A DNA stretch of 64,000 nucleotides from Falsiruegeria mediterranea M17 (GCF_900302455.1 NZ_ONZG01000005.1:62001-126000), one strand, 5' to 3'. Shown: positions 1-9,338, counted from the first letter of the stretch. Translations and numbers: made by a program. Notes: generated by a model not told the origin, from the letters alone.

Positions 1-1386
1 CTGATCGTCATCGACTTCATCGACATGGACGAGCGCAAGAACAACGCCGCCGTCGAAAAGCGGATGAAGGACAAGCTCAAGACCGACCGCGCGCGCATTC
101 AAGTGGGCCGCATCTCGGGCTTTGGCCTGATGGAGATGAGCCGTCAGCGTCTGCGCCCCGGCATGATCGAGGCCACGACACAGCCTTGCCCGCATTGCCA
201 CGGCACCGGCCTGATCCGCTCGGACGACAACATGGCGTTGTCGATCCTGCGCCAGATCGAAGAAGAGGGTACGCGCCGTCGCTCACGCGAGGTTCTGGTG
301 CGTTGCCCGGTTGGCATCGCGAACTTCCTGATGAACCAGAAACGCGAGCATATCGCCCAGATCGAAGCGCGCTATGGACTGTCCGTGCGCATCGAAGGGG
401 ACGTGCATCTGGTGAGCCCGGATTTCTCGATCGAAAAGTTCAAGACCGCAACCCGTGTTGTGCCCGAAGCCACCGCGCCGGTGGTCTCTGTCGACACCTC
501 GTTGATGGACCAGATCGACGCGGACGAGGCGGACGAGGCCGAAGCTGAGGTCGACACTGCGGAAACCGCGGAAGTGGATGATGACAACAAGCCAAAGCGC
601 AAGCGTCGTCGTCGGCGTCGTCGGCGTGGTGGAAACGGCGGGGATCAGGCGCAGCAGCAATTTGATGGTGACGACATCGAAGAGGGTGCGGCCAAACCGG
701 AAGGTGACGCGTCGGAGGAAGCTGAAACTGCGTCTGAGGGCGAGCAAGCGGCCGACGAGACCGCAGCAGAACCCGAAGCAGCTGAGGAAGCCCCGAAGCC
801 AAAACGCCGCCGTCGGACGCGCAAGAAAGCCGACGAAACCGCGGACGAGGTAAAGGCTGCTGAAGAGGGAGGCGCCGCGCCGACCGAAGGTGAGGCCACT
901 GCAGAGGGCGAGGAAGAGCCCAATAAAGAGGCCAAGCCCAAACGTCGCCGCACGCGCAAGAAAGCCGAGCCCGAGGTTGTCGCCACAGAGCCTGCGGCAG
1001 AAACTCCGACCGATGAGGCACCTGCGGTTGCAGCCGAGGAGCCTGTCGCCGTCAGTGAAGAATCCGAAACCCCCGTTGAGGTTGCTGAAGAGGTGACTGA
1101 CACGCTTGTGACCGATGCGACCGACGAGGCACCCGCGGAAGCGGCCGCTGAAGAACAACCGGTCGAAACGCCGCCGGTCGAAGAACCGGCCGTGGCAGAG
1201 GTGACACCAGAACCCGAAGCTCAGGTCGAAGAGCCTGCTGCGGAGGAAGTGGCGCCCGAAGCTCCGGCAGAAGAGCCGCAGCCTGAACCGGTTCTGGAAA
1301 CCGTGGCAGAGGAATCCGCGCCAGCGCCAGAAGCCACTGAGCCGCCCAAGCCTAAGAAACGCGGTTGGTGGTCGCTGGGAAGCTAA
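1..1386 (+). CDS. rne: Ribonuclease E/G, C-terminal part (5' end outside window)
   Basis: The reading frame is open from the first base, so this is the 3' part of a longer gene. It begins in the catalytic half (LIVIDFIDMDERKN), followed by the Zn-link motif CPHCHGTG, where the two cysteines bind the zinc that joins RNase E protomers. After about residue 150 comes a long low-complexity tail of alternating acidic stretches and arginine-rich blocks such as RKRRRRRRRRGG and KPKRRRRTRKK, typical of the RNA- and partner-binding scaffold of alphaproteobacterial RNase E. The protein ends KKRGWWSLGS; in Caulobacter a C-terminal GWW peptide of RNase E docks PNPase, so degradosome assembly through this tail is inferred. 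The enzyme makes endonucleolytic cuts in mRNA and rRNA precursors. A strong terminator follows. Confidence 0.96.
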   Translation: MIVIDFIDMDERKNNAAVEKRMKDKLKTDRARIQVGRISGFGLMEMSRQRLRPGMIEATTQPCPHCHGTGLIRSDDNMALSILRQIEEEGTRRRSREVLVRCPVGIANFLMNQKREHIAQIEARYGLSVRIEGDVHLVSPDFSIEKFKTATRVVPEATAPVVSVDTSLMDQIDADEADEAEAEVDTAETAEVDDDNKPKRKRRRRRRRRGGNGGDQAQQQFDGDDIEEGAAKPEGDASEEAETASEGEQAADETAAEPEAAEEAPKPKRRRRTRKKADETADEVKAAEEGGAAPTEGEATAEGEEEPNKEAKPKRRRTRKKAEPEVVATEPAAETPTDEAPAVAAEEPVAVSEESETPVEVAEEVTDTLVTDATDEAPAEAAAEEQPVETPPVEEPAVAEVTPEPEAQVEEPAAEEVAPEAPAEEPQPEPVLETVAEESAPAPEATEPPKPKKRGWWSLGS

Positions 1387-1691
1387 CAGGCGAGAGAGTT
1401 CGCTGGATCCACTGCAGCAACATTAAAGCCCAAGAAAAAGCTCCCGAAGATGACTTCGGGAGCTTTTTCTATTTCTTTAGACAAAGGCATCTTTGCGGAC
1501 TTTCTTACCTTTCGCTGCACTTGCATCTCCTCGGCTTTTGAAATCGGGACTTGTGCTGGCGAGGGCGTGAACCGGGCCTCTGTTGAAACGGGAAATGAAA
1601 AACTTAAAATCGATAAAGCGGCCGTTCGAAGAGGTCATTGGCTGACACCACAGCCGAAACGAGGCGCGACTGTAATCCGTGGGCAGCAGAA
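1387..1691. other. Intergenic region between convergent rne and cyclase gene
   Basis: Apart from the terminator near 1435-1468, no gene is supported here. A 94-codon plus-strand frame over 1450-1734 starts inside the terminator and overlaps the end of the cyclase gene antisense, so it was not accepted. Confidence 0.6.
1435..1468 (+). terminator. Rho-independent terminator of rne
   Basis: The 9-bp stem CTCCCGAAG/CTTCGGGAG closes a 4-base loop. It is preceded by AAAAAG and followed by CTTTTT, which extends the stem and supplies the U-tract. It lies 48 bases after the rne stop codon. The flanking A-run could also let it stop transcription from the other side. Confidence 0.9.
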
Positions 1692-4600
1692 TTACGCCGC
1701 CAACTCAGCGAGTAATTTGCGGACCGTCGCCTGATCTTCAGGGCAATCTCCTTCGGCGATGCTGTTATGGATGGGGGTTAGAAGGGTAATGGCCTCATCT
1801 ATCCGGCCTTGTTCATGCAATAGGCTCGCCAGATCGATGGCCGCGCGCAGTTCCCACAGTTTGGCTCCCTGCTGCCGGGCGACGTCCAGGGCCGTAACGA
1901 GGTAGTTTTCTGCGGTCTCGGCGTCGTCATCCGCCATGGCGATCTCAGCTTGCACCCGGTGGAGGTCGGACAGGGTGTAAGTCTCGCCTGTTTCGTCGAT
2001 CAACTCTTGCGCCTTCATGGCCAGTTCGGCTGCATCGTCGTGAAAGCCCATCGCCAGTGCTGATCGGGCAAGGTCAACGTGAAAGCTCACGATAAACAAT
2101 TTGAACTTTATAGCGTCAATCGCTGCTCCGGCCTTTTGCCATCTTTCCATACTGGTTTTGTCGCCGTTATATGCCGCCAAATTTTCGATACACATCGGTA
2201 TCATAGCCGACCAGAGCGCCAGATTATGTTCCTGAGCAATAGGCGATACTTCGTTAAGACATCGCTCAACGTCAGGTCGGTCACCGGACGCCAAGCCATA
2301 TATAAAACGCATATTCAGCAGATAGCAGATTGTCTGGATATGATCGGTCGACTTGGCAACGCTCTCAGCCTCGTTCAGGTGAGTCGTGGCTCGCTCTGTC
2401 TGACCCAGCATCAACGAGTTCATTGCCTGGAAAATGTGGATTGTGACACCAATATCCTGCCCGAACTGGTTCGCGAGGCCCGCATGTGCGATGGAGTCAT
2501 AGTTAGCCAGGGCAACATCCAGATACCGTTGTGCTTCTGCAAAGTTACCCATCAAAAAGTGCGAAGCGCCTGCAACCCTATTGGCGACCACCATTGGGGG
2601 AGTGTTCGGCGCATTGGCCGTCTCCTCGACAAGCGCTTCCGCGCTTCGCAAAGCCTCTCTGTGCTGCCCCCTGGCTCCCTTGCCAATCCACAAACCGTAC
2701 AGAATTGAATACCGCATTGGGGTCTCACCGACCTTGTCCGCAAGAACCAACGCCTTTTCAAACGAGTCCAGTGTTTCGTCGGCCGTGAACCCCTTGCGGG
2801 CGAGAAGGGTCATGCTGAGAGGCACTTGCAAGCCAAGCGCGCGTTCAAACGGCGGGGCGTCGCTGTTTTCCAGTTGAGGGGTGATCAATTCAATTGCCCG
2901 ACCAAGATGTGAGATCGCTTCGTCGAACGCCGGTCGCGCGATGGCGGTTTTGCTGGCTGCTTCCCATAGGTCGATGGCTCGTTCGGTCAGACCAGCAGCC
3001 TCGGCGTGTACGGCGAGAACTTCCGGGGCGATGTCAGTGTCCGCCTCCAGTTCTGTCAGGATACGCGCGTGGATGGCGCGGCGCTTCTCCTTCAGCTGGC
3101 TTTCATAGGCGGCGTCGCGGACCAGCGCGTGCTTGAAGAGATAGGTCGCCTCTGGCGGCAGGCCACGGCGATAGATCAGCTCGGCTGCGATCAAACCGTC
3201 CAGCGCGGCGGTCAGTTCAGCGTCGGGCAAAAGAGAGATCTGCGCCAAGAGGCCGTGACTGAACTCTCGCCCGATACAGGCAGCGGTCTGCGCTACCTCC
3301 TTGATGGGTTGCAACCGGTCCAGACGCGCCATCAGGCTGTCATGCAGCGTGGTCGGAATGGCGATGGTGCTCAGCGGTCCGTCGAGAATGAGACGGTCTC
3401 CATCTTCTTTCAGCGAACCGGACTCCAGAATTGTCTTGGTCAGTTCCTCAACAAAGAGCGGCACGCCATCGGTGCGCGCAGCGACAATTGCCATGATCTC
3501 GTCTGGAAGTGCCTTGCCGCCAGTCAACTTGGCGACGATGTCTCCGATCTGATCCTTTCCTAGCCGGTTCAGCGCGAACCGCGTCACGATGGGATGCCCC
3601 CCAAAGCCATACTCAAAGCTGGGACGCGCCGTGGCGAGGATCATGATCTTTTGATCCGCAATAGTATCCAAAAGCAGGTCCAGCAACTCCAGCGAAGTTG
3701 GGTCAATCCAGTGCAGGTCTTCGTAGACCAAGAGCACCGGCCTGTCCTGGCTTTGCTGAACCAGCAGCTTGGCCAGTGTCTTCATGGTATGTGCCCGTTG
3801 CTGGGCTGGTGTCAGATTAAGCGCACCGTATCGCGCGGTTCCATCCAGACCCATCATCGGCGTGATCAGCTTCAGCGTTTCGGGGTCCTGGCCAAGTAAT
3901 GCCTCAAGCTTGTCCAGCCGGACATCCGGCCCGTCTGATGGAGCGAACCCGGCGGCAAACGACAATTGTTGAATGACCGGATAGAACGCGGAATCTGCGT
4001 GATAGGGCGAGCATTGATAGGTGATGCGGGTGTGATCATCTTTCGCAACTTCGTCGATGACCGCTCTGGTGATACGAGATTTTCCGATACCGGCCTCGCC
4101 GCTGACGATGACCATCTGGCCCTGTTCCGAGCGGGCCAAAGCCCAACGCTCCAGCATTAGGTCGATCTCACGGTCGCGCCCAACGATGGGGGTAAGGGTG
4201 CCGGACTGGCGCGCCGCAAAGCGGCTTTCCTGCGCTGCCTCGCCCTCGACGACGAACGCTTCAACCGGCGTTCCCACGCCCTTTAACTCTTGTGTGCCAA
4301 TTGACGTCAGCTTGTACGTGCTGCCCAGCAGACGCCGGGTTTCGCTGGGCAGAACAAGCTGGTTCGGCCCTGCAACGCCTTGCAGCCGAGCAGCCAGATT
4401 GGGCGTCTCGCCGACAACGGCCGCTTCCTGTGTTGCACCGCTGCCTATCAGGTCGCCAACGATCACAACACCGGTGGCGACCCCGATCCGCGTTGCAAGA
4501 GCTGTACCATCGGGAGCCTTTGTTGACCTGACGCTGTCGATGATCGCCAGCCCTGCGCGCACAGCGCGCTCCGCATCGTCTTCACCGGCACGGGGCCAGC

Positions 4601-5051
4601 CAAAGTAACACATCACGCCATCGCCCATGAACTTGGCGACGAAACCTTCGTACCGGCTCACAACACCAGCAACTGTGTTCTGATACCCGGTGATGACAGT
4701 ACGCATGTCTTCAGCATCCAGCCGCGTCGCCATCTCGGTGGAACCGACAAGATCGACGAACATAACCGTCAGGTGGCGGCGTTCGGCGTCGGAAGAAGTG
4801 TCTAGCTGTTCCTGATGTTGGGGTTCTTTGGTTGGATCATTTGCAATGCCAATAGCCGCTGGCATATCGTTTTCAGCCATCGCCCTTATTGCACTGCTTG
4901 CCCTGCGTCGCGGGCCCACTGGCAAGCCGACTTCCTTCAAGTCTTCTTCGGTCAGGTCAACCAGATCCGAGAACTGAATCTCAGCCTCGGCAAAAGCTGG
5001 TCCATATTTTTCCAAACCGAGTTTAGCGAGCCAGCTTTGAATATCCTGCAA
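1692..5051 (-). CDS. Class III adenylate/guanylate cyclase with SAM, AAA ATPase and TPR regions
   Basis: The 1119-residue protein has an N-terminal SAM-like domain (about 1-60), a class III nucleotide cyclase domain (about 90-270), an AAA/NB-ARC-like ATPase region with Walker A GEAGIGKSR at about 318-326 and a Walker B-like VLLVYEDLHW, and a long helical C-terminus of TPR type. The metal-binding aspartates of the cyclase are visible in FVDLVGST (Asp100) and MGDGVMCYFG (Asp144). No transmembrane segment is evident, so it is probably cytoplasmic. The likely role is cAMP or cGMP formation controlled by ATP binding and protein contacts; the input signal is unknown. The start is TTG with GGGAG upstream. 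A 7-bp inverted repeat (5086-5092 with 5119-5125) lies just upstream. Confidence 0.9.
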   Translation of the reverse strand: MQDIQSWLAKLGLEKYGPAFAEAEIQFSDLVDLTEEDLKEVGLPVGPRRRASSAIRAMAENDMPAAIGIANDPTKEPQHQEQLDTSSDAERRHLTVMFVDLVGSTEMATRLDAEDMRTVITGYQNTVAGVVSRYEGFVAKFMGDGVMCYFGWPRAGEDDAERAVRAGLAIIDSVRSTKAPDGTALATRIGVATGVVIVGDLIGSGATQEAAVVGETPNLAARLQGVAGPNQLVLPSETRRLLGSTYKLTSIGTQELKGVGTPVEAFVVEGEAAQESRFAARQSGTLTPIVGRDREIDLMLERWALARSEQGQMVIVSGEAGIGKSRITRAVIDEVAKDDHTRITYQCSPYHADSAFYPVIQQLSFAAGFAPSDGPDVRLDKLEALLGQDPETLKLITPMMGLDGTARYGALNLTPAQQRAHTMKTLAKLLVQQSQDRPVLLVYEDLHWIDPTSLELLDLLLDTIADQKIMILATARPSFEYGFGGHPIVTRFALNRLGKDQIGDIVAKLTGGKALPDEIMAIVAARTDGVPLFVEELTKTILESGSLKEDGDRLILDGPLSTIAIPTTLHDSLMARLDRLQPIKEVAQTAACIGREFSHGLLAQISLLPDAELTAALDGLIAAELIYRRGLPPEATYLFKHALVRDAAYESQLKEKRRAIHARILTELEADTDIAPEVLAVHAEAAGLTERAIDLWEAASKTAIARPAFDEAISHLGRAIELITPQLENSDAPPFERALGLQVPLSMTLLARKGFTADETLDSFEKALVLADKVGETPMRYSILYGLWIGKGARGQHREALRSAEALVEETANAPNTPPMVVANRVAGASHFLMGNFAEAQRYLDVALANYDSIAHAGLANQFGQDIGVTIHIFQAMNSLMLGQTERATTHLNEAESVAKSTDHIQTICYLLNMRFIYGLASGDRPDVERCLNEVSPIAQEHNLALWSAMIPMCIENLAAYNGDKTSMERWQKAGAAIDAIKFKLFIVSFHVDLARSALAMGFHDDAAELAMKAQELIDETGETYTLSDLHRVQAEIAMADDDAETAENYLVTALDVARQQGAKLWELRAAIDLASLLHEQGRIDEAITLLTPIHNSIAEGDCPEDQATVRKLLAELAA

Positions 5052-5480
5052 CTTGATCTCCCACAGGTACCGATATCAACTACCGACACCCCTCCAAACC
5101 TGACATTAACCGCTTTTTGGGGTGTGTCATGCCTTTACTTTACGCTTCAATCAGACCGAATTACGGCTGATCCGTCTGTCGGCGGCAACTTGTTACAGGC
5201 GGTTCCAGACACTTGGGCTAACGCTTGACTGCCAAAAACACTGCGCGACCAATGAATGTCCGCAATGAGAAACAATACAGCAAAATGCTTTATTCAACTG
5301 ACGGGAATGTCAGGGCCGGTCGTGAAAATTCCAGATCGTGCTGCAAGTGCTAAATGGACTCATTGCGACGCGGCTGGTTTGGGCTCCAAACGGATATTCG
5401 CCTCAGCAGTGGTTCATCTCGCTTGCGTCTCTTCCAGCCTTGTCCAAATCAAAGCAAGCTAAAGGCCAAGCAGTTTGTAC
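5052..5480. other. Intergenic region upstream of the cyclase gene
   Basis: No convincing gene is seen in these 429 bases. The region must hold the promoter of the minus-strand cyclase gene. An inverted repeat ACACCCC (5086-5092) and GGGGTGT (5119-5125), spaced by 26 bases, sits 35-74 bases ahead of the TTG start and may be an operator or leader hairpin. The rest shows nothing I recognise. Confidence 0.5.
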
Positions 5481-5711
5481 TTATCGTCGTTCGATCACAT
5501 AAATCTGATGGTTGTCCGTCTCGGATTGTGACACCAACCGGTGACCGCTTTCATTGCAGAAATGCGGCACGTCGATCACCGCCGCGGGGTCGTCAGCCAA
5601 CAGGCGCAATTGCGCGCCGGGAGCCATGGATTTGAGCCGTTTGCGGGCCTTTAGGACGGGCAGGGGGCACAACAGCCCCAGGGCATCCAGCGTATCGGGT
5701 TCATCAGTCAT
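5481..5711 (-). CDS. tusA: TusA/SirA-family sulfur carrier protein
   Basis: This 76-residue protein has the family hallmark near its N-terminus, LGLLCPLPVLKARK, with the conserved CPxP cysteine (Cys15) that carries persulfide sulfur. Its length and the DDPAAVIDVPHFC segment fit the TusA fold. Members relay sulfur for tRNA thiolation, molybdenum cofactor synthesis or sulfur oxidation; which applies here cannot be read from the sequence. The ATG at 5711 was chosen because upstream codons in this frame run antisense into ccdA. It is divergent from ccdA across about 105 bases, and both act on thiol chemistry. The symbol is by family only. Confidence 0.88.
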   Translation of the reverse strand: MTDEPDTLDALGLLCPLPVLKARKRLKSMAPGAQLRLLADDPAAVIDVPHFCNESGHRLVSQSETDNHQIYVIERR

Positions 5712-5816
5712 GCCTTTGAGATATTCCGCTTGATCACGGCTGTCCACATCTTCACCACGAGGATGTGACCGGATGGCCTCGTGACGACGGCCCTTCGATG
5801 GCTTAAGTGCTGATGC

Positions 5817-6569
5817 ATGTTCGGAATTGAGATCATAGACGCGGGCCTGATTCCCGCCATGATGGTGGCGCTGCTTGGTGGCGTCATCAGCTTTCTGTCG
5901 CCCTGCGTGCTGCCCATCGTGCCGCCTTATCTGGCCTACATGAGCGGCGTGACGATCAACGAGATGCAGGACGAAGCCCGCGCGCGGCGCAAGGCGACCA
6001 TTGCGGCGCTGTTCTTTGTGCTGGGTCTGTCGACGGTCTTTTTGCTGCTGGGGTTCACGGCGTCGGCCTTTGGCGCATTTGTGCTGCAGAATCAGGAGCT
6101 TTTCGCCAAGATCTCTGGCGGTGTGGTGATCCTGTTTGGTCTGCATTTCCTTGGGATTTTCCGCATTTCGATCCTGGACCGCGAGGCGCGGATGGAAACG
6201 GGTGATGCGGGCGGGTCCAGTTTCGGTGCCTATGTTCTGGGCCTGGCCTTTGCCTTTGGCTGGACGCCCTGCATCGGGCCGCAGTTAGGCGCGATCCTGT
6301 CTTTGGCCGCATCCGAGGCCTCGGTGGCGCGCGGTACGCTGCTGCTGGGTGTCTATGCAGCAGGTCTTGGCATTCCGTTCCTGCTGGCAGCGATGTTCCT
6401 GAACCGCTCGATGCGGGTGATGAACAAGATCAAGCCGCATATGGGCACCATCGAAAAGGTGATGGGTGGCTTGTTGTTGCTGGTTGGTGTGATGCTGGTC
6501 ACCGGCGCGTTCACCCAGTTCAGCTGGTGGCTGTTGGAAACCTTCCCCGGGTTGGCTCTGCTGGGGTAA
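5817..6569 (+). CDS. ccdA: Cytochrome c biogenesis protein CcdA
   Basis: The 250-residue integral membrane protein has about six hydrophobic helices. It carries the two conserved cysteine-proline motifs of CcdA/DsbD-beta: FLSPCVLPIVPPYLAYMSG in the first helix and GWTPCIGPQLG in the fourth. CcdA passes electrons from cytoplasmic thioredoxin across the inner membrane to periplasmic thiol proteins that keep apocytochrome c haem-binding cysteines reduced. It is monocistronic here, divergent from tusA. A structured repeat starts 21 bases after its stop codon. Confidence 0.95.
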   Translation: MFGIEIIDAGLIPAMMVALLGGVISFLSPCVLPIVPPYLAYMSGVTINEMQDEARARRKATIAALFFVLGLSTVFLLLGFTASAFGAFVLQNQELFAKISGGVVILFGLHFLGIFRISILDREARMETGDAGGSSFGAYVLGLAFAFGWTPCIGPQLGAILSLAASEASVARGTLLLGVYAAGLGIPFLLAAMFLNRSMRVMNKIKPHMGTIEKVMGGLLLLVGVMLVTGAFTQFSWWLLETFPGLALLG

Positions 6570-6590
6570 CTGGTAGGTCCATCGAGGGAA

Positions 6591-6664
6591 GCACTCCCGC
6601 CCGTCGTCAATTTTTCTTTGCAGAAAAACCTTCTCCCGTTGGGCTGGGCCTCGCTTCGCTCGGC
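6591..6664. repeat. Dispersed structured repeat, copy A
   Basis: This element shares GCxCTCCCGCCCGTCG and, after a variable centre, CTCCCGTTGGGC and CCTCGCTTCGCTCGGC with a second copy at 63172-63241. The centre forms a perfect 7-bp hairpin, TTTTTCT/AGAAAAA (6611-6617 and 6622-6628). In the other copy the equivalent stem has quite different sequence. Both copies follow the stop codon of a plus-strand gene. Confidence 0.7.
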
Positions 6665-6750
6665 GGTTGGCACTCGGGGCCGGTCAAAGCCTGCAAATTG
6701 CTGTAGTCTTGCCGCATTGATGGGGTATGGTCGGGCCAAGAGGCCAGAGC

Positions 6751-7992
6751 ATGAGCAGTTCAGAACCCGCAACCACCGTCCGCCGTCGCCGGGTGTTTTA
6801 CATCCCCGGCTACGACCCGATTCACCCGCGCCGCTACCGCGAGCTTTATCGCAAGGAAAGCGCAGCGCAGGCGGGGATTTCGGGGTATGAGGTTGGCCTG
6901 AAGCCCAAAACGACCAAGGGGCCCTATGGCTGGCACGTGGCCTCAACCCAAGACGGGGTCGCGGTGGCGGCAGATGTCGAGGTCTTGGTGTGGTCAGATA
7001 TCGTGCGCGACAGCATGTCATCGACCATTCCTGCGACCTATCTGCAACTGGCGCGCACGGCCTGGACCTACATCATGTCGGGTGCGTTGTGGCGGTTGAT
7101 GAAGCTGCGCAAGGGCCCGGTGATCGCCGCGCTCTATCCGGTTGGGATGCTGCTGTTGCAGCTGCTGCTGGCCGTGCTGCTTTGCTGGGGCGTGACACGC
7201 GCGGTCATGCTCTTGGATGCCTATCTGCCGTCGCTTGCGCTGCAGCTTGTGGGACTTGTCCTGGGGCTGGGCGCTGGTATTGCTGTGCTTCGGTGGTTCC
7301 GGGCGCGGGACGGCAAGTTCTTTGCCTACTACCTGATGCATGATTATGCCTATTCGGCGCAGTCCCGTGGTGCCAACCCGCCAGAGCTGGACGCGCGGAT
7401 TGCTGCATTCACCGAGCTGGTGGCCGACGCGCTGCAAAGCGATGCCGATGAGGTGCTGGTGGTGGGTCATTCGTCGGGCGCGCACGTCGGCGTGTCGGTT
7501 CTTGCCGATCTGATCCGACAAGAACGGGTGCCCGCTGAAGGGCCTGCCCTTGGATTTCTTTCGCTGGGGCAGGTGGTGCCGATGGTGTCGTTCCTGCCCG
7601 ATGCCACCCGTCTGCGCGCCGACTTGCAATACCTCTCGACCCGTGAAGAGCTGGCTTGGGTCGACGTGTCTGCACCCGGGGACGGCTGCGCCTTTGCGCT
7701 TTGCGATCCGGTGACCGTCAGCGGCGTAGCCCCCGAGGACAAGCGCTGGCCGCTGGTTTTTTCTGCCGCCTTCACGCAGACCCTGTCGCCTGAACGATGG
7801 TCGGAACTTCGCTGGCGGTTTTTCCGCCTGCATTTTCAATACCTCTGCGCCTTTGATCGCCCGGGGGACTATGATTATTTCCGCATCACGGCGGGGCCGA
7901 TGACCCTGGCTGAGCGGTATCGTGATCGTGCACCGTCTAAATCACGTATTGATGTGGCTGTGTCGAAATACACGTCGGTGGCTGCTGCATGA
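6751..7992 (+). CDS. Membrane-associated alpha/beta hydrolase-like protein
   Basis: The product of about 413 residues starts with a basic segment and FYIPGYDPIHPRRYRELY, has two hydrophobic stretches near the middle (about 115-175) likely to anchor it in the membrane, and then a lipase-type nucleophile elbow VVGHSSGAHVG (GxSxG). This suggests a serine hydrolase with a cytoplasmic or membrane-proximal active site; the substrate is unknown. The ATG at 6751 was preferred to an in-frame start 24 bases earlier because it directly precedes the conserved part. The stop overlaps the start of the P450 gene (ATGA), so the two are probably translationally coupled and act on related substrates. Confidence 0.8.
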   Translation: MSSSEPATTVRRRRVFYIPGYDPIHPRRYRELYRKESAAQAGISGYEVGLKPKTTKGPYGWHVASTQDGVAVAADVEVLVWSDIVRDSMSSTIPATYLQLARTAWTYIMSGALWRLMKLRKGPVIAALYPVGMLLLQLLLAVLLCWGVTRAVMLLDAYLPSLALQLVGLVLGLGAGIAVLRWFRARDGKFFAYYLMHDYAYSAQSRGANPPELDARIAAFTELVADALQSDADEVLVVGHSSGAHVGVSVLADLIRQERVPAEGPALGFLSLGQVVPMVSFLPDATRLRADLQYLSTREELAWVDVSAPGDGCAFALCDPVTVSGVAPEDKRWPLVFSAAFTQTLSPERWSELRWRFFRLHFQYLCAFDRPGDYDYFRITAGPMTLAERYRDRAPSKSRIDVAVSKYTSVAAA

Positions 7993-9338
7993 TCCCGCCA
8001 AAACCGCCCGCACGGCCCGACAAGGTCTCGCTCGGCCGCTACATGCGCCTGTTCCGACAGGACATCCTGTCGGCGCAACCCGCGCGCCTCTATCGGGCGT
8101 GGATGGCCGAGTTCAAGACGCCGTTCTTTCGCTCGTTCCTGATGAACCAGCCAGAGCTGGTGGATGAGGTGCTGAAACAGCGCCCCGATGATTTCCCCAA
8201 GTCCAGCCGCATCAGCGAGGGTTTGCGCCCGCTGCTGGGGGACTCGGTCTTTCTGACGAATGGAGAGACTTGGAAACGCCAACGCCGGATCATCGACCCG
8301 GCGTTCGAAGGTGGCAGGCTGCGCGACACCTTTCCTGCCATGTGGCAAGCTGCCGAGGCATGCGTGGCACGGATGCAGGGTCAGGCCGGGCAGGAGGTGG
8401 AGGTTGAAGAGATCACCAGCCACGCCGCCGCAGATGTGATCTTTCGCACGTTGTTTTCTCTGCCGATCGAACATGAGGTGGCGTCCCAGGTCTTTCACCA
8501 GTTTCGCGCCTATCAGCGGGAACAGCCGATCCTGAACATTGCCGCCTTCGTGCCATTGCCGCGATGGATGCCCCGGTTTCATTCGCGCAAGACCAAGGCC
8601 ACGGCCAAGGAAATCCGGGCGTTGATCACGCAACTGACCACCGAAAAGATGGCGCAGATCGAAGCGGGGACAGCCCCAGATGATCTGGCCACCAAGATCA
8701 TGACAACGGCGGACCCTAAGACGGGGGAACGGTTCAGCACGCAGGAGATGGTTGATCAGGTCGCGATCTTTTTCCTGGCGGGGCATGAAACCAGCGCGTC
8801 GGCGCTTGCGTGGACGCTGTACCTGTTGGCGCTCTACCCCGAGTGGCAGGAGAAACTGGCGGCCGAGGCGCAGGTGTTGGGCGCGCCTGAGTTCTCGGTG
8901 ATGTCGAAACTCCGCCTGTCCCGCGATGTATTCCGCGAGGCGCTGCGCCTGTACCCGCCGGTACCGATGATGGTTCGACAGGCCACATGCCCCGAACGGT
9001 TCCGGGACCGCGAGGTCCCCGAGGGCTCGCAGATCGTGCTGAGCCCCTGGCACCTACACCGGCATGAACGGCTTTGGGATAACCCAGATGGCTTTGATCC
9101 GACCCGGTGGGCCACGGAAAACGGCAAGAAATGCCAGCGAGAAGCATATATGCCGTTTTCAGCGGGCGCGCGTGTCTGCACCGGGGCAGGTTTTGCCATG
9201 GTCGAGGGGCCATTGATCCTGTCAATGATCCTGCGGACCTATCGTGTGGAACGGATCGAGGGGCGCGATCCGGTCCCGGTGGCGCATCTGACGGTGAGGT
9301 CCAAGGATGGTATCTGGCTGCGGCTTGTCCGGCGCTAA
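7989..9338 (+). CDS. Cytochrome P450
   Basis: This is a soluble bacterial-type P450 of 449 residues. The oxygen-binding I-helix reads FLAGHETSASALAW, the K-helix ExxR is in REALRLYPP, and the haem-binding loop is FSAGARVCTGAG with the axial cysteine at about residue 397. Such enzymes insert one oxygen atom into a lipid, terpene or aromatic substrate using electrons from a ferredoxin; no redox partner is encoded next to it. The start codon overlaps the stop of the upstream hydrolase by four bases. The substrate cannot be deduced. Confidence 0.95.
   Translation: MIPPKPPARPDKVSLGRYMRLFRQDILSAQPARLYRAWMAEFKTPFFRSFLMNQPELVDEVLKQRPDDFPKSSRISEGLRPLLGDSVFLTNGETWKRQRRIIDPAFEGGRLRDTFPAMWQAAEACVARMQGQAGQEVEVEEITSHAAADVIFRTLFSLPIEHEVASQVFHQFRAYQREQPILNIAAFVPLPRWMPRFHSRKTKATAKEIRALITQLTTEKMAQIEAGTAPDDLATKIMTTADPKTGERFSTQEMVDQVAIFFLAGHETSASALAWTLYLLALYPEWQEKLAAEAQVLGAPEFSVMSKLRLSRDVFREALRLYPPVPMMVRQATCPERFRDREVPEGSQIVLSPWHLHRHERLWDNPDGFDPTRWATENGKKCQREAYMPFSAGARVCTGAGFAMVEGPLILSMILRTYRVERIEGRDPVPVAHLTVRSKDGIWLRLVRR

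Noticed and set aside
283-1158. Long minus-strand reading frame antisense to rne
   Set aside because: It mirrors the arginine/glutamate-rich codons of RNase E; its product is low-complexity and lacks any domain.
2079-2708. Plus-strand frame of 209 codons opposite the cyclase gene
   Set aside because: It lies wholly within the TPR part of the cyclase gene, which has clear coding character on the other strand.
5256-5462. Small plus-strand frame in the gap before tusA
   Set aside because: No ribosome site, no recognisable sequence, and codon use unlike nearby genes.
7875-9053. Minus-strand frame of 392 codons opposite the P450 gene
   Set aside because: The P450 motifs on the plus strand are unmistakable, and the antisense product is rich in Arg, His and Gln without motifs.
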